The notes below the pieces were generated by a model. That model ran no database searches. It was not told the DNA's origin and saw nothing but the letters and a program-made list of their open reading frames with translations. From NCBI GenBank assembly GCA_013316825.1, contig WSLY01000011.1, positions 1-64,000 of the forward strand: a stretch of 64,000 nucleotides of DNA, written 5' to 3'. The first letter of the stretch is position 1, and the number at the start of each line of letters is the position of its first letter. A program made the translations under genes and the position numbers. This DNA is from Lachnospiraceae bacterium (lineage in GTDB: Bacteria; Bacillota; Clostridia; Lachnospirales; Lachnospiraceae). This document shows, one piece after another, positions 29,072 through 37,245 of the stretch.

Positions 29072-30577
29072 TTAAAAGTTAAAGTACAAAAATGTGCTGA
29101 CGCCTGTGAGGGAAATGACGGACCATACAAAAAGGATTGTCATTTTCCATGAAAGCGCTGCGGTCAGCTTTCTGTTCTCGAGGCGTTCCTTCGTCGTCTT
29201 TCCAAATGCCAGAAGCATACTCACAAAAAGAATTGCAAGGCAGACATACATGCGATAATCTCTAAGAAAAGCGGGAAACATCATGGTAATTATCTTGGTC
29301 GGAACATACAGCTCCGCATAAGACAGCTCGTCCGCAATGTATTTTACAAAATGATAGCTGTCTCCGGAAAACAGCCGTTTCATAAAGAGAAAACCGTCCG
29401 CAACGGAATCGCTTCTAAAAAAAACAAAGGCAAGGCATACGAATCCAAAGGTAACTGCCTGACAGACAAAGCGGCGCAGCCGTTTTAAAAAGCCGCTTTT
29501 CTCCTGTTCCGTTTCCTTTTTCTGCGCGGGGACAAACCGCCTCCATATCACGTTTGCAGAAACCCCCAGCCCGTGCAGAAAGCCCCACAGGACAAAGCTC
29601 CAGTCCGCGCCATGCCACAGCCCGCTCAAAAGAAAAACAATCATGGTGTTGAAAACGGTCCTGAATGTACCTTTTCTGCTGCCGCCAAGCGGAATGTAGA
29701 CATACTGCGTAAAAAATCTGCCCAGCGTTATATGCCATCTTTTCCAAAACTCCTTTACAGAAGCCGATCGGTACGGGGCATTGAAATTGTCCGGTATCCT
29801 GATGCCAAACATCCTGCCAATTCCAATCGCCATGTCGCAATAACCGCTGAAATCAAAATACAGCTCCAGTGCAAAAGAAACCGCAACCATGGCCGCCGCC
29901 GGCGTATCCAGCTTTGCAATTTCCGAAAACCCATAGTTTACGACGCCGGCAAGCGTATCCGCAAGCAATACTTTTTTTGACAGCCCAAAGACAAAATAAC
30001 AGATGCCATACGCAAAATCATTCACCTCAAATTTACGTCTGTCCACATTCTGAAACTGCGGGATAATTTCCGTATGCAGCACAATCGGTCCGGCTATCAA
30101 CTGCGGAAAGAAGGTCACAAAACTCAAATAATCCGTCAGACCATAATGAGGCGCTTTCTCCTTGCACCTATCTATTACAAAAGAAAGCTGTTGGAAAGTA
30201 AAAAAGCTGATTCCTAACGGCAGAAGAATGTTTTTGCCTGTAAAACCCGCATGAAATACCGCATTCAGGTTTTCTACACAAAAATCATAGTATTTAAACA
30301 CACCAAGGATTCCCAGATTCACGATACAGCCCGCAAGCAGTACGACCCTATGCAGCGCAGGCTTCTTTGCGAGAATAAAGCTGAAAAAATAGTTTATGGC
30401 ACAGCTTCCCAGAATCACAGCAAGATAATAGCTGTTAAAATACGCATAAAACCACAGGGACATGGCAATCAAAAAAATTTGTGCCGTCTGATATTTCTTT
30501 ATTCTGTTAAGCCCATACCAGCCAAGCAGTGAAATGGGAAGAAACAAAAAAATAAAGATGTAAGAATTAAATAACAT
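29072..30577 (-). CDS. MBOAT-family membrane O-acyltransferase
   Basis: 501 residues, about ten or more membrane segments, start at 30577 (MLFNSYIFIFLFLPISLLG) behind GGAGCAGGGC. The family blocks SVKEFWKRWHITLGRFF, YVYIPLGGS and SGLWHGADWSFVLWGFLHG (catalytic His) are intact. Relatives are AlgI, DltB and PatA. Paired with the SGNH gene downstream for O-acetylation of a cell-surface polymer. Not DltB proper, since dltA and dltC are absent. Confidence 0.92.
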   Translation of the reverse strand: MLFNSYIFIFLFLPISLLGWYGLNRIKKYQTAQIFLIAMSLWFYAYFNSYYLAVILGSCAINYFFSFILAKKPALHRVVLLAGCIVNLGILGVFKYYDFCVENLNAVFHAGFTGKNILLPLGISFFTFQQLSFVIDRCKEKAPHYGLTDYLSFVTFFPQLIAGPIVLHTEIIPQFQNVDRRKFEVNDFAYGICYFVFGLSKKVLLADTLAGVVNYGFSEIAKLDTPAAAMVAVSFALELYFDFSGYCDMAIGIGRMFGIRIPDNFNAPYRSASVKEFWKRWHITLGRFFTQYVYIPLGGSRKGTFRTVFNTMIVFLLSGLWHGADWSFVLWGFLHGLGVSANVIWRRFVPAQKKETEQEKSGFLKRLRRFVCQAVTFGFVCLAFVFFRSDSVADGFLFMKRLFSGDSYHFVKYIADELSYAELYVPTKIITMMFPAFLRDYRMYVCLAILFVSMLLAFGKTTKERLENRKLTAALSWKMTILFVWSVISLTGVSTFLYFNF

Positions 30578-30609
30578 GCCCTGCTCCGTTATCGTTACAA
30601 TTTTCACTC

Positions 30610-30638
30610 ATTTTATCAAATTTCCTTTCTTAAGTCAA
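30610..30638 (-). promoter_or_regulatory. Promoter of the MBOAT-SGNH pair
   Basis: Minus-strand TTGACT (30633-30638), 17 bases, TAAAAT (30610-30615), about 35 bases before the MBOAT start. Confidence 0.75.
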
Positions 30639-30660
30639 AACAAACACTCTGATTTTCGCA

Positions 30661-30689
30661 TTGTATTTCTTGCTGCATTGTTGTATATT
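30661..30689 (+). promoter_or_regulatory. Promoter of the methyltransferase gene
   Basis: TTGTAT (30661-30666), 17 bases, TATATT (30684-30689). Transcription would start near 30696, so the coding start must be the ATG at 30757 rather than the ORF-track start. Confidence 0.65.
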
Positions 30690-30756
30690 TACATCATGCG
30701 GTTACTCGACAAGATGTTGCATTATCATCATAATAAGAAGAAAAGGAAGCTGTCAT

Positions 30757-31617
30757 ATGTGGATTGCAGATAATTGGAAGGATTATGAAGTACTGGATAC
30801 TTCTTCAGGAGAAAAACTGGAGCGCTGGGGAAGCTATATTCTCGTCCGCCCTGACCCGCAGGTCATTTGGGACACCCCCCATGCACACAAAGGTTGGAAG
30901 CAGAAAAATGCACATTACCACCGCAGTCAGAAAGGCGGCGGTGAGTGGGAATTTATTGATTTGCCGGATGAATGGGCTATCCGCTACCGAAATCTGACTT
31001 TTCACTTAAAGCCCTTCAGCTTTAAGCATACGGGACTTTTTCCCGAGCAGGCGCTAAACTGGGACTGGTTCTTTGGTCTGATTCAGAATGCCAAGAAACC
31101 GGTCCGCGTACTCAATCTTTTCGCCTATACAGGCGGCGCAACCCTGTCCGCTGCCGCTGCCGGCGCACACGTTACCCATGTAGACGCCTCCAAAGGCATG
31201 GTGGGCTGGGCAAAAGAAAACGCCGCCGCATCCTCACTTGCAGACGCCCCCATTCGTTTTTTGGTAGACGACTGCGTCAAATTTGTGGAGCGGGAAATCC
31301 GCCGCGGCAACAAGTACGACGCCATTATCATGGACCCGCCCTCTTACGGCAGGGGGCCCAAGGGCGAAATCTGGAAAATGGAGGACAGCATCTGGCATTT
31401 CCTTGAGCTGACGGTTCAGATATTATCCGAAGAGCCGCTTTTCTTTTTGCTGAACTCCTACACCACAGGACTGCAGCCTGCCGTACTCTCTTATCTGCTG
31501 CATATGACCGTTGGAAAACGTTTTGGCGGCGTGGTGGAAGCAGACGAAGTGGGACTGCCCGTATCGGAAAGCGGGCTTGTCCTTCCCTGCGGTGCATCGG
31601 GACGCTGGCATAGATAA
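30757..31617 (+). CDS. Class I SAM-dependent methyltransferase, RlmI/RlmK-like
   Basis: 286 residues from the ATG at 30757 (MWIADNWKDYEVLDTSSGEK). SAM-binding motif VLNLFAYTGGATLSAAAAGA, acidic loop VDASKGMVGWAKENA, and catalytic DPPSYGRGP. This arrangement matches bacterial 23S rRNA methyltransferases of the RlmI/RlmK group, though the N-terminal PUA domain of RlmI is missing. Target base uncertain. The monocistronic gene converges with the HD-GYP gene. Confidence 0.85.
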   Translation: MWIADNWKDYEVLDTSSGEKLERWGSYILVRPDPQVIWDTPHAHKGWKQKNAHYHRSQKGGGEWEFIDLPDEWAIRYRNLTFHLKPFSFKHTGLFPEQALNWDWFFGLIQNAKKPVRVLNLFAYTGGATLSAAAAGAHVTHVDASKGMVGWAKENAAASSLADAPIRFLVDDCVKFVEREIRRGNKYDAIIMDPPSYGRGPKGEIWKMEDSIWHFLELTVQILSEEPLFFLLNSYTTGLQPAVLSYLLHMTVGKRFGGVVEADEVGLPVSESGLVLPCGASGRWHR

Positions 31618-31641
31618 AGGGCTGCTTTTTACAGCCGCCCT

Positions 31642-32907
31642 TCACATATCAAATCCTTTAAATCTTTCATAAATATTTTCATACTGCTCGTTGATTTCCA
31701 TGTACCGCTCCATGGTCTCATTGCGCTCTTTTTCGTAATCCCGTATAATCACGTCAAAATTATCTATCACGACCTGTACGACCCGTCTGCAGATTTTTCC
31801 TTTTGCTGCATCCGTAACAAGAATGCCCTGTATCTTATCTGCCGAAAAAGAATCCTTGTAGCTCCTCTTGCCATAGAGAGCACTTAAGATATCCGCCACC
31901 GCCGCAATCCGCTCAAGCTGTGAAAGATCTGCTGCTGCCAGTCCCAAAGGATATCCTGTGCCGTCGAGCTTCTCATGATGCTTGGAGGCTATATTGACAA
32001 TTTGGTCGTCAAGAACCCCCCTGAGGATTTTGTCCGTAATCACCACATGCGCCCTCATAATGCGCATTTCCTCATCCGTAAGGCGTCTTGGCGCTTCAAG
32101 GATGGAGAGCGGTATCACTATCTTGCCAATGTCATGCAAAAGCGCACCATAATAAAGCATCTGCAATTCTTCTTTTGACACCCCAACCAGCCTGCCGATG
32201 GACAGCGCAAAGGTCTTGGTTGACATGGTATGGATAACCGTCTGCTGGCTTCTGAAATCGATGGCATACACCAGCATCTCCAGAAAGCCCTTCTTTTTCT
32301 TTTCGCTTAAATGTACCCGCCCAAACAGACTTCCCAGCTCCTGCTGGTACGCATCTGTCTTCATTTTTTCCATAAAATTAAACTTTGCCTGCGCCGCCTG
32401 AAAAGTCTCCATGGCACGCGACGAAAACCGGACGTTGACCTGTCTGGCAAAATAGTCCTTTTCCATGCCGTGTCCTTCCATACGCATAAACACATCCATT
32501 TTATCCGCAAGCGCCAGAAAATCGGTCTCTTTTAAACGTCTGCTCTTGATATGGGGATATAGCTGATAAGGCAGATGGTGATACAACACAATCTCCGCCA
32601 TATCGTCCACAGGAGAAAGATATTTTAAAAACAAATACCCGTATATGGAATGCGCCCACACATTTGTAATCTCACAGTTCACAATATCGCCCTTATAGCC
32701 GGTCTTCAAAAGTCCGATATCATGCAGCATACCGATAAGCGTATATTCCGCCAGCTCCGTGTCCGTATAGTTTCCATCCGCTTTGAGCATATTGTAAAAA
32801 ATATAACCCGTAATTTCTCCGTGCAAAAGCAGCTTGCTGTCCATGCAGCCAAGCGCTCTTCTTATCACATTATATATGCTCAGCGTACTGACAAGCTCCG
32901 TTCCCAT
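31642..32907 (-). CDS. Tandem HD / HD-GYP domain protein (putative cyclic-di-GMP phosphodiesterase)
   Basis: 421 residues from the ATG at 32907 (MGTELVSTLSIYN), behind GCGGAGGAAGGAT. The N-terminal half has an HD-like site (LIGMLHDIGLLKTGYKG... LYHHLPY) and the C-terminal half a full HD-GYP (LLHDIGKIVIPLSIL, later KHHEKLDGTGYPLGL). Known HD-GYP proteins break down cyclic di-GMP. No receiver or sensor domain is attached. Two HD-type metal sites in one chain is less common than one. Confidence 0.85.
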   Translation of the reverse strand: MGTELVSTLSIYNVIRRALGCMDSKLLLHGEITGYIFYNMLKADGNYTDTELAEYTLIGMLHDIGLLKTGYKGDIVNCEITNVWAHSIYGYLFLKYLSPVDDMAEIVLYHHLPYQLYPHIKSRRLKETDFLALADKMDVFMRMEGHGMEKDYFARQVNVRFSSRAMETFQAAQAKFNFMEKMKTDAYQQELGSLFGRVHLSEKKKKGFLEMLVYAIDFRSQQTVIHTMSTKTFALSIGRLVGVSKEELQMLYYGALLHDIGKIVIPLSILEAPRRLTDEEMRIMRAHVVITDKILRGVLDDQIVNIASKHHEKLDGTGYPLGLAAADLSQLERIAAVADILSALYGKRSYKDSFSADKIQGILVTDAAKGKICRRVVQVVIDNFDVIIRDYEKERNETMERYMEINEQYENIYERFKGFDM

Positions 32908-32991
32908 ATCCTTCCTCCGCCCTATTCCCACCGCCTCATTCCGGTCGGCAATATAACCATTGTAGCATATTTTCTTTCCAAAAGAAACCAA

Positions 32992-33029
32992 AAGATTTCA
33001 GCCGGCAGTACAAAACCGGCTGAAATCTT
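32992..33029 (-). terminator. Terminator of the ABC exporter operon
   Basis: Perfect 14-bp stem AAGATTTCAGCCGG / CCGGCTGAAATCTT. On the minus strand it is followed by TTGGTTTCTTTTGG. Lies 20 bases past the second exporter gene. Confidence 0.8.
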
Positions 33030-33048
33030 TACTAGGAAAGAATCCTGT

Positions 33049-34908
33049 TTATGCGCTGGCTTCTTCGAACTGCGAATTGTACAGGGACGCATAGAAGCCG
33101 TCTTTTTGAAGCAGCTCCTCGTGGGTGCCCTGTTCCACGATATCGCCGTCTTTCATCACCAGAATTACATCTGCATCTTTTATGGTAGAAAGTCTGTGGG
33201 CAATGACAAAGCTGGTTCTTCCCTTCATCAGGTTGTTCATCGCCTTCTGAATCCTGATTTCCGTTCTGGTATCCACGGAGCTGGTCGCCTCGTCTAAAAT
33301 GAGTATCGGATTGTCTGCCAGAATCGCCCTTGCAATCGTCAGAAGCTGTTTCTGCCCCTGCGACACATTGCTTGCCTCCTCGTTCAGCTCCATCTGGTAA
33401 CCGCCCGGAAGCGTCTGGATAAAGCGGTGCGCATGTGCCGCTTTTGCCGCCTCGATAACCTCCTCGTCCGTGGCATCCAGCCTGCCGTAGCGGATATTTT
33501 CCATGATGGTTCCCTTAAAGAGCCATGTATCCTGCAGCACCATGCCGAAGCCCTCCCGCAATTCGCTGCGGTTAAAGTCCTTTACGTTGTGCCCGTCCAC
33601 ACAGATGGCGCCGCTGTTGACGTCATAAAAGCGCATCAGAAGCTTCACCATGGTAGTCTTGCCCGCACCGGTGGGGCCTACTATCGCCACCGTCTGTCCC
33701 GGCTTTACATCACAGGAAAAGTCCTTGATGATAACCTTATCCGGATTGTAGCCAAACTGTACATGGGAAAAGGACACCGCCCCCTCCATTTTCGGAAGCC
33801 GCACCGGATTCTCCGCCTGCATATCCTCCTCTGCCTCGTTCAAAAATTCAAAAACACGCTCCGCGGACGCCGCGGTGGATTGTAACAGGTTGGACACCTG
33901 TGCGAGCTGCGTAATGGGCTGGGTAAAGCTCTTGACATATTGGATAAACGCCTGAATTTCACCCACGTCAATGACCCCGCGGATTGCCAGCATACTGCCG
34001 CTGACTGCCACCGCCACATATCCCAAATTGCCTACAAAGGTCATAATCGGCTGCATCATGCCGGAGATAAACTGTGATTTCCACGCGGAACGGTACAGCT
34101 CGTCATTGGTTTCCTTAAATTCCCGCAGAGATGCCTCCTCCCTGTTAAATGCCTTCACAATATTGTGGCCTCCATAGGTCTCCTCAATCTGCCCATTGAT
34201 TTTTCCAAGGGAATTCTGCTGTGCCACAAAGTATTTCTGCGAATGCTTTACCACGACGCCGATTAGCATACCGGAAACCGGCAGTATCACAAGCGCAATC
34301 AGCGTCATCAGCGGGCTGATGGAAAGCATCATCACCAGTACGCCGATAAGAGTTGTCACGGAAGTAATCAGCGTTGTAATGCTCTGGCTTAAGCTCTGTC
34401 CTAAGGTATCCACATCATTGGTAATTCGGGAGAGCACCTCGCCCACCGTTTTGGATTCAAAATACGCCATCGGCATCCGGTTGATTTTTTCGGAAATTTC
34501 CCGCCGGAAACGGTAACAAAGCTTCTGCGACACACCTGTCATAATATATCCCTGTATAAAGGAAAGCAGGGCGCTTACCACATACAATCCAAGCAAAAAC
34601 AGTAAAATCCTTGCAATACGTACAAAATCAATACTGCCTGTGCCTCCAATCTTCGCCATCAGTCCTTCAAAAAGCGCCGTTGTCGCATGGCTTAGCACCT
34701 TCGGCCCCACAATATCGAACGCCGTGCCGCCCACGGCAAATATCATGACAAAGACAATGGCAATCTTATACCTGCCCATATAAGCCAGCAGCTTCTTTAG
34801 GGTGCCCTTAAAATCCTTCGCCTTTTCCCCGGGCATCATACCGCCGTGTGGTCCGCCCATGGGCCCGCGCCTTGGAGGTCTTTTTACACTGTTTTCCTGT
34901 TCACTCAT
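33049..34908 (-). CDS. ABC exporter subunit B (permease-ATPase fusion, canonical ATPase)
   Basis: 619 residues: an N-terminal tail of Gly/Pro/Met (RRGPMGGPHGGMMPGEKAKD), six membrane segments, then an ATPase with Walker A GPTGAGKTTMV and Walker B LILDEATSSVD (catalytic Glu present). The signature is VSQGQKQ rather than LSGGQ. It overlaps subunit A by four bases (ATGA). Together they form a heterodimeric exporter of the LmrCD/BmrCD/TM287-288 type; substrate unknown, possibly drugs or lipids. Confidence 0.92.
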   Translation of the reverse strand: MSEQENSVKRPPRRGPMGGPHGGMMPGEKAKDFKGTLKKLLAYMGRYKIAIVFVMIFAVGGTAFDIVGPKVLSHATTALFEGLMAKIGGTGSIDFVRIARILLFLLGLYVVSALLSFIQGYIMTGVSQKLCYRFRREISEKINRMPMAYFESKTVGEVLSRITNDVDTLGQSLSQSITTLITSVTTLIGVLVMMLSISPLMTLIALVILPVSGMLIGVVVKHSQKYFVAQQNSLGKINGQIEETYGGHNIVKAFNREEASLREFKETNDELYRSAWKSQFISGMMQPIMTFVGNLGYVAVAVSGSMLAIRGVIDVGEIQAFIQYVKSFTQPITQLAQVSNLLQSTAASAERVFEFLNEAEEDMQAENPVRLPKMEGAVSFSHVQFGYNPDKVIIKDFSCDVKPGQTVAIVGPTGAGKTTMVKLLMRFYDVNSGAICVDGHNVKDFNRSELREGFGMVLQDTWLFKGTIMENIRYGRLDATDEEVIEAAKAAHAHRFIQTLPGGYQMELNEEASNVSQGQKQLLTIARAILADNPILILDEATSSVDTRTEIRIQKAMNNLMKGRTSFVIAHRLSTIKDADVILVMKDGDIVEQGTHEELLQKDGFYASLYNSQFEEASA

Positions 34909-37061
34909 GCCGGCATACCTCCCTTCAATTCTTTTTCGGAAAGCTGGGATTTCGCAATCTCCCTGTAAGTTTCACAGCTTTCCAAAAGCTCCTCATGCTT
35001 TCCCAGCCCCACGATGCTGCCATTGTCCAGTACGATAATCTGGTCTGCATGCAGGATGGTGCTGATACGCTGCGCCACAATGATTACCGCGGCATCTGCT
35101 ATCTTCTCGTTCAGTGCCTTTCTGAGCACCACGTCCGTCTTGTAGTCGAGCGCGGAAAAGCTGTCGTCAAACAAAAATACCTTCGGATTCTTTGCAATCG
35201 CCCTTGCTATGGAAAGCCGCTGCTTTTGTCCGCCCGATACATTGGTGCCTCCCTGTGAAATCGGACTGTGATAGCCATCCGGCTTACTCTCGATAAATTC
35301 CACCGCCTGCGCTATCTGTGCCGCTTCCTCCATCTTTTCGTCGTTAATGTCCTCCCCGCCAAATTTAATATTGGATGCAATATCTCCTGAGAACAGCACG
35401 CCCTTCTGCGGCACATACCCCAATACGCTGCGCAGCTTTTTCTGGGAAATGTCCCGTATATCCGTCCCGTCCAGCGTAATCCGCCCCTCCGTCACATCAT
35501 AAAAACGGGGAATCAGATTCAGCAGCGTCGATTTGCCGCATCCGGTACTGCCGATAATTGCCGTCGTCTGCCCGGGCTTTGCCGTAAAGGTTAAATGGTG
35601 CAGCGCATTTTCCTCCGCCCCCGGGTACTTAAAGCAGACGTCCTCAAAAGCAATTTCTCCTCTTACCGCTTCCAAATGTCCATCCTGTACATTTTCTTTA
35701 TCATGAATGGTAACCTCCGTTGCCAGTATTTCCTCGATACGCCCCGCGGCAACGCCCGCTCTGGGCAGCATAATGGAAATCATGGTAAGCATCAGGAAGG
35801 ACATGACTATCTGCATGGTATAAGTGATAAACGCCAGCATCTCGCCCACCTGCAGGCTGCCCGCATCGATTCCATGTCCGCCAAACCACACTATCATAAT
35901 AGAAATACCATTCATAATCAGCATCATAACCGGCATCATGAAATTCATGACTCTTCCCGTAAAGAGCTGCGTACTCATCAAATCTTTGTTTGCCGCATCA
36001 AACCGCTTTTCCTCGTAAGCTTCGCGGCTGAAAGCACGAATCACCGGTATTCCCGTCAGGATTTCTCTCGAAACAAGGTTTACACGGTCTACCAGAGACT
36101 GCATTTTTTTGAATTTGGGCATGGCAACTGCCATCAGCACCAACACCAGTGCCATAATACTTCCCACCGCCACGCCGATAATCCAGCCCATGCCGGTTCC
36201 CGTCGCCGCCACCTTCATCACGCCGCCCACACCAATGATGGGCGCATACAGCACCATGCGCAGCAGCATGACAATTACCATCTGCACCTGCTGAATATCG
36301 TTGGTGCTCCTTGTAATCAGGGAAGCCGTGGAAAATTTATCCATCTCGGCACTGGAAAACGAGACCACCTTATTGTACACACGGCTGCGCAGATTCCGCC
36401 CCGTCCTAGCCGCCGTGCGGGAAGCCAGAAGACCGATAAGGATTGCCGCCGCCATCATCAAAAGGGAAAGCCCTAGCATCTTCAGTCCCGTCCGCAGCAG
36501 ATAATTTGTCTGTACCTTTCCGGTATCCATGCCCATCGCCTCATATTCTGCCTGCACAAACTGTACCGCCCTTGCGGAGACCATGGACTCACTCATATCG
36601 CCCATTCCTGCAAGCGCCTGCTCCCTGACTGCCACTATCTGTTCCTCGGTTATCATGCCGTTTTCCCGCATAAAGCGCAGCGTCTCGACATCATATTCCG
36701 ATTCCCCGCTTTCCAAAAAAGACAAAAGCACCATGGGCAGCCCCATTTTGCTGTCAATCTCCTGAAGCCGCGCCTCTTTCTTTTCCTGCAGGATAAAACT
36801 GCCGTCCGCCGCCTGCTCATAAGCTGCATCGCATACCGCCTTTTCCTCCTTTGTCATAAAAAGCTGCAGATTGGCATACGTTTCCTCCCTCATTTTTTCA
36901 GGAGCCGCGTACGCAATGCCGCCCTGCCCGATACCCACATCCACAATTCCCGAAGTATACTGCGGAAGCTGTAAGTCACAATACGCCTGCACAAACAAAA
37001 GCAGTATAATGGCAAGCACTGCCGCCCAGGACTCTTTTAAATACTTAAAAATCTTTCCCAT
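34905..37061 (-). CDS. ABC exporter subunit A (permease-ATPase fusion, degenerate ATP site)
   Basis: 718 residues. Between membrane segments 1 and 2 lies an unusually large outward loop of about 130 residues (PEKMREETYANLQLFM onward). The ATPase has Walker A GSTGCGKSTLL and signature VSGGQKQR, but Walker B reads VFLFDDSFSALD, with Asp in place of the catalytic Glu. This Walker B and the deviant VSQGQ signature of subunit B would meet in the same composite site, the expected pattern for one degenerate and one active site in heterodimeric exporters. Confidence 0.92.
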   Translation of the reverse strand: MGKIFKYLKESWAAVLAIILLLFVQAYCDLQLPQYTSGIVDVGIGQGGIAYAAPEKMREETYANLQLFMTKEEKAVCDAAYEQAADGSFILQEKKEARLQEIDSKMGLPMVLLSFLESGESEYDVETLRFMRENGMITEEQIVAVREQALAGMGDMSESMVSARAVQFVQAEYEAMGMDTGKVQTNYLLRTGLKMLGLSLLMMAAAILIGLLASRTAARTGRNLRSRVYNKVVSFSSAEMDKFSTASLITRSTNDIQQVQMVIVMLLRMVLYAPIIGVGGVMKVAATGTGMGWIIGVAVGSIMALVLVLMAVAMPKFKKMQSLVDRVNLVSREILTGIPVIRAFSREAYEEKRFDAANKDLMSTQLFTGRVMNFMMPVMMLIMNGISIMIVWFGGHGIDAGSLQVGEMLAFITYTMQIVMSFLMLTMISIMLPRAGVAAGRIEEILATEVTIHDKENVQDGHLEAVRGEIAFEDVCFKYPGAEENALHHLTFTAKPGQTTAIIGSTGCGKSTLLNLIPRFYDVTEGRITLDGTDIRDISQKKLRSVLGYVPQKGVLFSGDIASNIKFGGEDINDEKMEEAAQIAQAVEFIESKPDGYHSPISQGGTNVSGGQKQRLSIARAIAKNPKVFLFDDSFSALDYKTDVVLRKALNEKIADAAVIIVAQRISTILHADQIIVLDNGSIVGLGKHEELLESCETYREIAKSQLSEKELKGGMPA

Positions 37062-37118
37062 GAAATGCGCATTCCTTTCCTTTTATTCGCAATCGCCTAT
37101 ATTCACAATCTGCTATTT

Positions 37119-37147
37119 ATTGTATTTTTTCCCAAATCAATAGTCAA
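37119..37147 (-). promoter_or_regulatory. Promoter of the ABC exporter operon
   Basis: Minus-strand TTGACT (37142-37147), 17 bases, TACAAT (37119-37124), about 55 bases before the first exporter gene. Confidence 0.75.
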
Positions 37148-37185
37148 TTAAGAAACTATTAAAAAAGTGAGAAAAAAAATCCGCG

Positions 37186-37207
37186 AAAAAGACAGGACGC
37201 CATCCTG
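37186..37207 (-). terminator. Probable terminator of the GH3 gene
   Basis: Short hairpin CAGGA-TGGCG-TCCTG followed by TCTTTTTC on the minus strand, 39 bases past the GH3 stop. The stem is only five perfect base pairs. Confidence 0.5.
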
Positions 37208-37245
37208 ACGCCCTGCCTTTTGGTACGGATTGTCTTTGATACCCA

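Noticed and set aside
29072-30577. DltB of a teichoic acid D-alanylation operon
   Set aside because: dltA and dltC are absent and the gene is paired only with an SGNH protein, which fits generic polysaccharide O-acylation.
35595-36476. 293-residue plus-strand ORF
   Set aside because: Lies wholly antisense to ABC exporter subunit A and is very rich in His, Gln and Arg, typical of a shadow frame.
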